Assembly: GCF_022179185.1 (NCBI RefSeq)
Contig: NZ_BPQJ01000041.1
Location: forward strand, 1-58,939
Source of the DNA: Methylobacterium frigidaeris
Lineage (GTDB): Bacteria; Pseudomonadota; Alphaproteobacteria; Rhizobiales; Beijerinckiaceae
Reading direction: 5' to 3'
Length of the DNA stretch: 58,939 bases
How positions within the stretch are numbered: the stretch's first letter is position 1; every line of letters begins with the position of its first letter. The notes beneath the pieces are model-generated. The model was not told where the DNA came from and ran no database searches. It saw only the letters and a program-made list of their open reading frames with translations. A program made the position numbers and the translations under genes. Positions 53,029 to 58,939 of this stretch are shown here, piece by piece.

Positions 53029-53745
53029 TCAGGGAAGCTGCGGCGCGGGCGCGGGTGATGCGGCGGCCGCCGGAACGGGCCGAGCCTGTGGCCGGCCGAG
53101 ACGCCGCTCGAGCCAGCGGCCGAACCAGGACAGGCCGGAGCAGATCACGAAGTAGGTGACGAGCACGGCGCCGTAGACGAGGAAGGCCGGGTTCCACCCC
53201 TCCATCATCGTGGTCCGCTCGACGATGATCTGCCCGACCTTGAAGAACTCGCCGACGCCGACGAGGGCGCCGAGCGAGGTCGCCTGGATCAGTAGCGTCA
53301 GGAGCCCGACGAAGGGCGGCAGGATCGCCCGCAGCGCCTGCGGGCCGGTGATGAAGCCGTAGACCTCCCAGGTCTTGAGGCCGAGCGCGGCGGCGCTCTG
53401 CCACTGGTGGCGCGGCACGGCGTTGAGGCCGCTGCGCACGATCTCGGCGCCGTTGGCGCTGCCCCACAGCGACAGACCGACCGTCACCGCCCAGAACGGC
53501 GTCAGGTCGAGCCCGGCCAGCGGCGCGACGAAGAAGACCAGGAAGATGTTCACGATCAGCGGGATATCGCGAAAGAGTTCGACCCAGACGCGCACCAGCA
53601 CCCGCAAGCTCCGGAAGCGCAAAGTCGCCAAGACGCCGAGGAGCCCGGACAGGACAGTGACGAAGAGGAGCGTGGTGAGCGAGAGCGCCAGCGTCATGCC
53701 GAGGCCCTGCAGGATGAAGGGCAGGTTCTTGACGAGGAGATCCAT
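53029..53745 (-). CDS. Polar amino acid ABC transporter permease (second)
   Basis: A 238-residue HisM/GlnP-type permease with five helices and the coupling loop GSANGAEIVRSGLNAVPRHQWQSAAALGL in part (EIVRSGLNAVPRHQWQSA). AGGAGG lies seven bases before the ATG at 53745. A Pro/Ala-rich tail ends it. It lies 11 bases after the first permease, and the two probably form a heterodimer. Confidence 0.94.
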   Translation of the reverse strand: MDLLVKNLPFILQGLGMTLALSLTTLLFVTVLSGLLGVLATLRFRSLRVLVRVWVELFRDIPLIVNIFLVFFVAPLAGLDLTPFWAVTVGLSLWGSANGAEIVRSGLNAVPRHQWQSAAALGLKTWEVYGFITGPQALRAILPPFVGLLTLLIQATSLGALVGVGEFFKVGQIIVERTTMMEGWNPAFLVYGAVLVTYFVICSGLSWFGRWLERRLGRPQARPVPAAAASPAPAPQLP

Positions 53746-53756
53746 CGCGCGCCTCC

Positions 53757-54419
53757 TCAGTGCCGGAACGGCGCGTTGAGCCGGAACTCGAGCCGGCTCG
53801 CCAGGAACGACAGGACGAGGACCAGGGCGAGGTAGATCACGCAGATCGCCGCGAACATCTCGAGGGTTCGGAAATCCATCGAGATCCGGTCGATCGCCAC
53901 GTAGGTCAGCTCGGCGAGCCCGATCGCCTGGAGGTAGGACGAGTTCTTCAGGAGCGAGATCGCGGTGTTGAGCATCGCCGGCAGGGCGACCCGGATCGCC
54001 AGCGGCGCCGCGACGAGGTGGAAGAAGCGCCAGGGCGTGAGCCCGAGGGCGGAGGCCGCCTCGCGCAGGCCCTTGCCCACGGTCGCGAGGCCGCCGCGCA
54101 GGTTCTCGATCTGGTAGGCGCCGGCCCACAGGGTCAGGCAGAGCACGCCCGACCAGAACAGCGACAGCTTGAGGCCGATGCCGGGGAGTCCGTAGAAGAT
54201 GAAGAACAGCTGCGCCAGCATCGGCGTGTTGCGGATGAACTCGACATAGGCCGCCACGACCCGGTCGAGCACCGGTACTTCGAGCACCCGCACCGCCGCG
54301 CCGAGGAGGCCGACCAGCACCGACAGCACGATCGACAGGAGGCTGACCTGGATCGTGAGCCACAGGCCGCGCATCAGCGCGGGTCCCTGCGCCATCAGGT
54401 AGGCGAGATCGAAATCCAT
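53757..54419 (-). CDS. Polar amino acid ABC transporter permease (first)
   Basis: A 220-residue permease starting at the ATG at 54419 (GAGGG eight bases upstream). It has the usual five helices, VEFIRNTPMLAQLFFIFYGLP after helix 2 and the EAA-type loop YQIENLRGGLATVGKGLREAASALG. It is typical of HisM/GltJ subunits. It follows the binding-protein gene by 53 bases. Confidence 0.94.
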   Translation of the reverse strand: MDFDLAYLMAQGPALMRGLWLTIQVSLLSIVLSVLVGLLGAAVRVLEVPVLDRVVAAYVEFIRNTPMLAQLFFIFYGLPGIGLKLSLFWSGVLCLTLWAGAYQIENLRGGLATVGKGLREAASALGLTPWRFFHLVAAPLAIRVALPAMLNTAISLLKNSSYLQAIGLAELTYVAIDRISMDFRTLEMFAAICVIYLALVLVLSFLASRLEFRLNAPFRH

Positions 54420-54472
54420 GCCGGCATCCCTCATTGTAGGGGCGGCCGATGCGGGCCGCCCGGCGCGGGCGT

Positions 54473-55312
54473 TCAGCGGGCCGTCGGCTTCGGCTTGGCG
54501 AAGGCGTCGGCGTAGAACGGGCGCAGGTCGGCCGGCACCCACTTGTCGACCCACTTCGCGTAGAGGCCTTCCGCCTTCATCCGGGCGAGGGCGGCGTCGA
54601 CGTAGGCCAGCCACTCCGGATCGTTCTTGCGCAGACCCGCGGCGGCATCCGTGACCGCGAAGGACTCGCCGACGAGGCGCAGGGATGGATCCTTGGCGGC
54701 GACCACCACCAGCGTCGCGGCGTCGTGCGTGTAGGCGTCGCCGCGGCCTTGCTTGAGTGCCTGGAGAGCGTCCGAGGCGGTGTTGAGCCGCAGGGTCTCG
54801 ACCTTCGGCATGTTGTCCTCGAACCACTTCGCCTGGGTCGAGCCCTTGAGCATGACGACGGTCTTGCCCGCGACGTCGTCGAGCTTGCGGATCGGGCTGT
54901 CCTTGGCCACCAGCATGTCCGAGCCGCCCCAGCGGTAGGGCTTCGAGAAGTCGATCACCCGGGCGCGCTCCGGCGTCACCCCGAGGGTGGCGAGCAGGAT
55001 GTCGACCTTCTTGCCCATGAGCTGCGGGATGCGGTTCTCGGCGGTGACGCAGGTCAGCTCGATCTTGTCGGGCGCGCCGAAAGCCCAGGCGGCGATCTGG
55101 ATCGCCATGTCGGTCTCGATGCCGGAGAAGTTCCCCGACTCGTCCTTGTAGCCATAGGGCGGCTGATCGCAGCGCACGCCGGCCCGCAGGACGCCGGCGG
55201 CCTGGATCGCCTTGGGAACCGGTGGCAGCGCCTGGGCCGCCGCGGCGGACAGGCCAGCGGCGACGGCCGCGGCGGCAAGTGCGGTGCGGGCGAGATGCCG
55301 GAGCAAGGTCAT
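54473..55312 (-). CDS. Polar amino acid ABC transporter substrate-binding protein
   Basis: A 279-residue periplasmic binding protein (SBP_bac_3). A signal peptide with a long Ala run (RTALAAAAVAAGLSAAAAQA) precedes a mature start AGVLRAGVRCDQPPYGYKDESG. GIETDMAIQIAAWAFG, FSKPYRWGGSDMLV and the ligand Arg/Asp region TLGVTPERARVIDF are as in Gln/Arg/opine-binding proteins. Start and stop codons overlap with the PLP enzyme gene (TGATG). Confidence 0.94.
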   Translation of the reverse strand: MTLLRHLARTALAAAAVAAGLSAAAAQALPPVPKAIQAAGVLRAGVRCDQPPYGYKDESGNFSGIETDMAIQIAAWAFGAPDKIELTCVTAENRIPQLMGKKVDILLATLGVTPERARVIDFSKPYRWGGSDMLVAKDSPIRKLDDVAGKTVVMLKGSTQAKWFEDNMPKVETLRLNTASDALQALKQGRGDAYTHDAATLVVVAAKDPSLRLVGESFAVTDAAAGLRKNDPEWLAYVDAALARMKAEGLYAKWVDKWVPADLRPFYADAFAKPKPTAR

Positions 55313-56454
55313 CAGGTTCCCCTCTGGTCGGTTGGCTTCGTCTCGGTCGGTGGGGCATCCCCGTCCATCGCGCCCGAGCCCGAGCCGGTGAGCAGCGCGA
55401 CCGCGTGGCGGCCGGCGAGCGATCCCTCGGCCCCAAGCACGAACAGGGCCGCGACCGCCGCCGCGGCAGCGAGCTCGGCGTGGAGGCCGGCCCGGCCGAG
55501 GCGCCTCTGCGCGGCCCAGGCGGCCGCGTCGTCCACGACGATCGCCGTGCCGCGGCTCTCCCGCAGGGCGTGGAGCGCCTGGAAGGTCACCGTGTCGCCG
55601 CCGATCGAGAGCTGCGCGGTCGTGCCCGGGAATGATGCCCGGTAATCGGCCCCGGCGAGGACGCGGGCGAGGCGCGGGAACGGCTCGGCGGCGACGAGGC
55701 GCGGCATCCCGAGTCCGAGTTCGTCGAATCCGAGGAGGAGCCCGGACAGCAGGTCGCCCCGGGCGCACGGCACGACGACGAGGTCGGGCAGGCCCTGCGC
55801 GGCGATCTCGGCCGCGAGGGCCTTGTAGCCGGCGATCCCGAACGGGTTGGTGCCGACCGCCGGCCGCCGATAATTGGTCGCCGCGAAGGCGCCCTCGGCA
55901 ACGCGCCGCCCGACATGCTCCCAGCGCGCCGCGCTGTCCGCAACCTCGACGAGCCGGGCGCCATAAGCGCAGATCGCCCGGCGCGCGCCGGCCGGCATGG
56001 CGGGGGTCGTGGCGACCTCTGCGCCCAAGCCCGCTCGCGCCGCGTAGGCCGCGAGGGAGACGCCGGCATTGCCGCTCGAGGCGCCGACCACCAGCCGGGC
56101 GCCGCGCTCCCGCGCCCGGGCGAGGAGTTGGGCGCTCATCCGGTCCTTGTGCGAGCCGGTCGGGTTGCACCATTCGAGCTTCAGGGACAGCCGGCCGAGA
56201 CCCACCGCCGCGGCGAGATCGGGCGCCCCGATCTGCGGTGTTCCGCCCTCGCCCAGCGAGATGCGACTGGCAGAGGGTAGGATGATCCGGCCTGTCACGG
56301 CACCGCGGTAGACGAGCCGCAGGTTCGCGGCGTGACCCTCGGAGGCGCAGCGCGGACACCCCTCGTCGTAGTCTCCGATGGGGAGCGCGAAATCGCAGCG
56401 CAGGCAGGATAGCCCGCTCGGGGACAGGATCTGTACGGCGCGTTGCTCGGACAT
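55312..56454 (-). CDS. PLP-dependent enzyme, threonine synthase-like with zinc ribbon
   Basis: A 380-residue fold-type II PLP enzyme. The N-terminus has a rubredoxin-like zinc ribbon (C17, C20, C33, C36: CLRC...CPRC). The PLP lysine is K103 in NPTGSHKDR, the substrate loop ASSGNAGVSLAAYAARAG follows, and GSGSG near the C-terminus holds the phosphate. Relatives include threonine synthase and eliminating or replacing lyases such as diaminopropionate ammonia-lyase or cysteate synthase. It is the first gene of the operon, next to a divergent LysR gene, so it probably handles the imported amino acid or a product of it, not housekeeping threonine synthesis. Confidence 0.88.
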   Translation of the reverse strand: MSEQRAVQILSPSGLSCLRCDFALPIGDYDEGCPRCASEGHAANLRLVYRGAVTGRIILPSASRISLGEGGTPQIGAPDLAAAVGLGRLSLKLEWCNPTGSHKDRMSAQLLARARERGARLVVGASSGNAGVSLAAYAARAGLGAEVATTPAMPAGARRAICAYGARLVEVADSAARWEHVGRRVAEGAFAATNYRRPAVGTNPFGIAGYKALAAEIAAQGLPDLVVVPCARGDLLSGLLLGFDELGLGMPRLVAAEPFPRLARVLAGADYRASFPGTTAQLSIGGDTVTFQALHALRESRGTAIVVDDAAAWAAQRRLGRAGLHAELAAAAAVAALFVLGAEGSLAGRHAVALLTGSGSGAMDGDAPPTETKPTDQRGT

Positions 56455-56490
56455 GGCGAGCAGTGTGTGGGGCTTCGGCTATCTGGTCAA

Positions 56491-56508
56491 ATGCTGGTTT
56501 TTGCGCAT
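56491..56508. promoter_or_regulatory. Inverted repeat in the divergent LysR/operon promoter
   Basis: ATGC and GCAT bracket ten bases (56491-56508) in the 82-base gap between the LysR gene and the operon it faces. LysR proteins bind such interrupted palindromes near their own divergent promoter. The match is short, so this is tentative. Confidence 0.35.
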
Positions 56509-56536
56509 CCTATTCACTCTTGATATGGGGGGATGC

Positions 56537-57448
56537 ATGAACCTGAGGCAGGTTGAGGCTTTCCGCGTCGTGATGCTGCGCGGGTCGATGACGGCAGCGG
56601 CACAGGCCCTGAGGACTTCGCAGCCGAGCGTCAGCCGGCTCATCGCGGAGCTGGAGGCCGCGACCGGGCTCACGTTGTTCGAGCGCCTGGCTGGACGCCT
56701 GCGCCCGACCGACGAGGGGCTCTCTTTCTACCGCGAGGTCGAGCGCAGCTTTCTCGGCCTCGAGAACCTGGCCCAGGTCGCGCGCGACATCCGGGTGTTC
56801 GGCAGCGGGCGCTTGCGGGTCGCGGCGATGCCCGTGATGGCCCTCGGCTTCATCCCGCGCTGCATCCGGCGCTTCCGCGACCAGTTCCCCACCGTCGCGA
56901 TCTCCCTGCAGATGGGCAGTGACGGCACGGTGATGCGCTGGATGTCGGCGTCCTATTGCGACATCGGCTTCATGGCGAACATCGTCGAGACGCCGTTCAT
57001 CGAGTACCGCCCGCTCTACACCATCCCGGGCCTGTGCGCCCTGCCGCCCGGCCACCGGCTGGCGGAGCGCGCGGTCATCGTGCCGGAGGACCTGGAGGGC
57101 GAGGCCTTCATCTCCCTGTCCCTGGAAGACGGCGCGCGAACCCGGGTCGACCGCGCCTTCGAGGCCGCCGGCGTCGGCCGCCAGCTGATGCTGGAGACGC
57201 CGTTCGGGGCGACGATCTGCGCCCTCGTCGAGCAGGGTCTCGGCGTCGGCATCGTGAATCCGATCGCGGCCGACGATTACCGCCGCAGCGGCATCGCCTT
57301 CCGGCCGTTCCGGCCCGAGATCCCGTTCCACGGCCACGCCCTTTTCCCGAGCCGCCACCTCAACAACCCGCTCATCGACGGCTTCCTCGCCGTCGTGCGC
57401 GAGGAGCTGGCCGGCTACGACACGACGGCGCCCGGGTTGCGGGGGTGA
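56537..57448 (+). CDS. LysR-family regulator, NocR/OccR-like
   Basis: A 303-residue regulator with an N-terminal winged helix (MNLRQVEAFRVVMLRGSM, AQALRTSQPSVSRLIAELE, LTLFERLAGRLRPTDEG) and a ligand-binding domain. The opening phrase is, from memory, almost that of OccR and NocR, the opine regulators of Agrobacterium, and SDR-like LAAxI replacement QVARDIRVFGSGRLRVAAMPVMALGFIPR continues the match. The ATG at 56537 follows a GGGGGG stretch. It is divergent from the seven-gene amino acid operon and probably activates it when the imported compound is present. Confidence 0.92.
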   Translation: MNLRQVEAFRVVMLRGSMTAAAQALRTSQPSVSRLIAELEAATGLTLFERLAGRLRPTDEGLSFYREVERSFLGLENLAQVARDIRVFGSGRLRVAAMPVMALGFIPRCIRRFRDQFPTVAISLQMGSDGTVMRWMSASYCDIGFMANIVETPFIEYRPLYTIPGLCALPPGHRLAERAVIVPEDLEGEAFISLSLEDGARTRVDRAFEAAGVGRQLMLETPFGATICALVEQGLGVGIVNPIAADDYRRSGIAFRPFRPEIPFHGHALFPSRHLNNPLIDGFLAVVREELAGYDTTAPGLRG

Positions 57449-57460
57449 ACGGGCCCTCCC

Positions 57461-58594
57461 TCAGATCGTCACTGCCGTGCGAAGCGGAGCGTAGGTGGCC
57501 TGGTAGCTGCGCGGCCCGATGATCGGGAGCAGCGCGTTCCTCACCCAGCCAGGCAGACGCGCGGTGCGCGACAGGCGGTCGGTCATGGCCTGGACATGTG
57601 CGACCCGCGGTCGGCGCAGCCGCTCGTATTCCGCGCCGGCCGCGCGCCAATCGTCCGCCCCGGCCAGCAGGTCAGCCAGAACCAGCGCGTCTTCGAGTGC
57701 CAGCGCCGCGCCTTGCGCCCAGACCGGGGCGGTCGCGTGGGCGGCATCGCCGACGAGGACCACCCGGTCGCGGGTCCAGGCCGGAATGCGGACCTCCTCC
57801 AGCGGCGAGTGATAAATCACGGCAGGCGCAGCGAGCGCCGCCTCCAGGGTGTCGCGGACGAGGCGGGGAAAGGCCGCGAAGGCCCGCCGCAGGCCGGCCG
57901 GGTCGAGGCCGTCCGCGAGACCGCCGCTCGCCGAGACCCAGGCATAAGCCTCGCCGCGGTCGACGGGAATGAGGAGGAACAACGCCTGAGGCCCGGCCCA
58001 CAGCGTCCAGGCCTCGACGCCCGGGTTGGCCACCATGAAGCGCCAGCTCTGCGTGGCCAGCACCGCCGCACCCGGAGCCCGATCGTCGAATAGACCGTGC
58101 CGCACCCGCGAATGCACACCGTCTGCACCGACGAGCAGGCCGCCCGTCTCGATCGTGCCATCCTCGAGGTCGACCTCCACGCCCTGTGCGGTCTGCCGGC
58201 CCGCCAGGATCCCGGCGCCGTGGCGGAGATCGTCCGGGGCGAGGCCGAGTTGCAGGAGGCGCAGCAGGTCGGCGCGACGCAGGCAGTGCGGGCCCATCTC
58301 GGCCCCCCAGAACGCCTCCTCGTCCATGGCGAACAGCAGGCGGTCGCGCTCCGTGCGATACTCGCGCCGGCGCAGGCGCGTGCCGACCGCCCGGAGATCA
58401 TCCAGCAGGCCGAGCTGTGCGAGGGCGCGCACCGCGTTCCCTGGCAGGTTGATGGCGAGACCCGCTTCCGCTGGGCCCCCGCGCCGCTCCAGGGTGAGAG
58501 AAGGAATGCCGCGCCGGTGCAGGGCCCGCCGGACCGCCAGGCCCGCAATGCCGCCGCCGGCGACCAGGACGCGATCGAGAGATTCGGTGGTCAT
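57461..58594 (-). CDS. FAD-dependent monooxygenase (PHBH/UbiH fold)
   Basis: A 377-residue flavoprotein monooxygenase. The GxGxxG loop is VLVAGGGIAGLAVRRAL with LERRG at the end of strand 2. The LLVGADGVHSRVR (DG motif) and RVVLVGDAAHATAPVWAQGAALALEDA (GD motif) place it with salicylate, 6-hydroxynicotinate, urate and similar hydroxylases. Its substrate is probably an aromatic or heterocyclic acid. It converges with the LysR gene with a 12-base gap and is transcribed alone, so a link with the amino acid operon is not shown. Confidence 0.9.
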   Translation of the reverse strand: MTTESLDRVLVAGGGIAGLAVRRALHRRGIPSLTLERRGGPAEAGLAINLPGNAVRALAQLGLLDDLRAVGTRLRRREYRTERDRLLFAMDEEAFWGAEMGPHCLRRADLLRLLQLGLAPDDLRHGAGILAGRQTAQGVEVDLEDGTIETGGLLVGADGVHSRVRHGLFDDRAPGAAVLATQSWRFMVANPGVEAWTLWAGPQALFLLIPVDRGEAYAWVSASGGLADGLDPAGLRRAFAAFPRLVRDTLEAALAAPAVIYHSPLEEVRIPAWTRDRVVLVGDAAHATAPVWAQGAALALEDALVLADLLAGADDWRAAGAEYERLRRPRVAHVQAMTDRLSRTARLPGWVRNALLPIIGPRSYQATYAPLRTAVTI

Positions 58595-58719
58595 CTGGCT
58601 GCGCGCTGCTCCCGTCGATGCCCGACGCGGGATCCCTATGCACGATCCGGGACGACTTGCACGCGACGCCCCTTGCCCTCGCTGCGACGACGGTGCGCAC
58701 GGCCACGGCAGCGCCGCGA

Positions 58720-58747
58720 TTGACAGGCGAGCCGGCTCCCCTTAAAC
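58720..58747 (+). promoter_or_regulatory. Sigma-70 promoter before the putative rRNA operon
   Basis: A perfect TTGACA (58720-58725), a 16-base spacer and TTAAAC (58742-58747). This is the best -35 box in the window and points rightward toward the boxA-like leader. Confidence 0.55.
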
Positions 58748-58883
58748 GACCGCTCACCGACGGGGCGCCGCGACGAACGGCTCAGCCCTCCGGGACTTCC
58801 TCAGAGACGAGCAAGCAAGGGCCAGGGCAACCGGGCGCTGCTTTCTGTTCTCTAAGGGTATGAGATCTGGCCCCGGCCGGATC

Positions 58884-58896
58884 GGCTCTTTGACAA
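58884..58896 (+). promoter_or_regulatory. boxA-like antitermination site
   Basis: GGCTCTTTGACAA matches the E. coli rRNA boxA TGCTCTTTAACAA at 11 of 13 positions. Such NusB/S10-binding sites lie in rRNA leaders and prevent early termination. Confidence 0.6.
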
Positions 58897-58939
58897 GTTC
58901 ATCTGAGAAAGAGAAGCGTGGACGGCGTCGTCCCTGCGG

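Larger units (their letters stand above)
58595..58939 (+). other. rRNA operon leader region (16S gene begins beyond the window)
   Basis: No gene is seen in these 345 bases. A strong promoter (58720-58747), a boxA-like motif (58884-58896) and the following gagaagcgtggacggcg resemble the pre-16S leader of Methylobacterium-type rRNA operons. The identification is from pattern memory. Confidence 0.5.

Noticed and set aside
49395..56454. An ectoine (ehu/eut-type) utilisation cluster
   Set aside because: The transporter layout is similar, but the hydrolase, deacetylase and cyclodeaminase-type genes of ectoine use are not in the operon, while a lyase of the argininosuccinate type is.

Overview
The window is GC-rich chromosomal DNA of an alphaproteobacterium. 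Gene content and order point to the Hyphomicrobiales (Rhizobiales), most like a Methylobacterium relative: rpsA-sppA-ihfB-lapA-trpF-trpB in one block, DUF4170 and DUF1013/TrcR proteins, NDUFA12 beside DUF2155, a B12-dependent ribonucleotide reductase, and two branched-chain-type ABC systems tied to catabolic genes. The genus is inferred from gene content and was not tested by a search.

Left edge (1-2149): the end of an integrated element. An AT-rich segment holds the N-terminus of a SIR2-like protein, possibly cut by an insertion sequence at the window edge. A tyrosine integrase follows, then paired 8-bp repeats that look like integrase arm sites, then elongator tRNA-Met, the likely attachment site.

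2150-9045 is a minus-strand housekeeping block: rpsA, sppA, ihfB, lapA, a ketimine-reductase/ornithine-cyclodeaminase-type gene, trpF and trpB. trpA does not follow trpB. 9638-22312 is mixed core metabolism: an iorAB-type molybdenum hydroxylase, an old yellow enzyme, prs, trcR, xseA, purD, a haloacetate-dehalogenase-type hydrolase, rarD and small proteins.

22435-42159 holds two catabolic modules, separated by a vapBC toxin-antitoxin pair. Module 1: an SDR and a GntR regulator, divergent from a binding protein, LivH, a LivM-LivG-LivF triple fusion, a lambda-crystallin-type 3-hydroxyacid dehydrogenase and a BKACE (DUF849) enzyme, with a gluconolactonase-like gene opposite. It predicts uptake of a 3-hydroxy acid, oxidation to a beta-keto acid and acetyl-CoA-dependent cleavage. 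Module 2: an LDH2-type dehydrogenase divergent from a second ABC system (with a LivM-LivG fusion), a UxaA-type dehydratase and an MFS carrier, suggesting sugar-acid or hydroxy-acid use.

42199-49225 holds a methyltransferase, two very small proteins, DUF2155, NDUFA12 and nrdJ, which is preceded by two NrdR-like boxes 32 bp apart. 49395-57448 is a seven-gene operon with a divergent NocR/OccR-like LysR regulator. It encodes a threonine-synthase-like PLP enzyme, a polar amino-acid ABC transporter, an argininosuccinate-lyase homologue with a changed substrate motif and a FAD amine oxidase, and may degrade an N-substituted amino acid. The right edge carries a promoter and a boxA-like sequence typical of an rRNA operon leader; the 16S gene would begin just outside.

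Intergenic spaces also hold palindromic repeats, two of them as inverted pairs, one pair showing compensatory changes that keep a hairpin.
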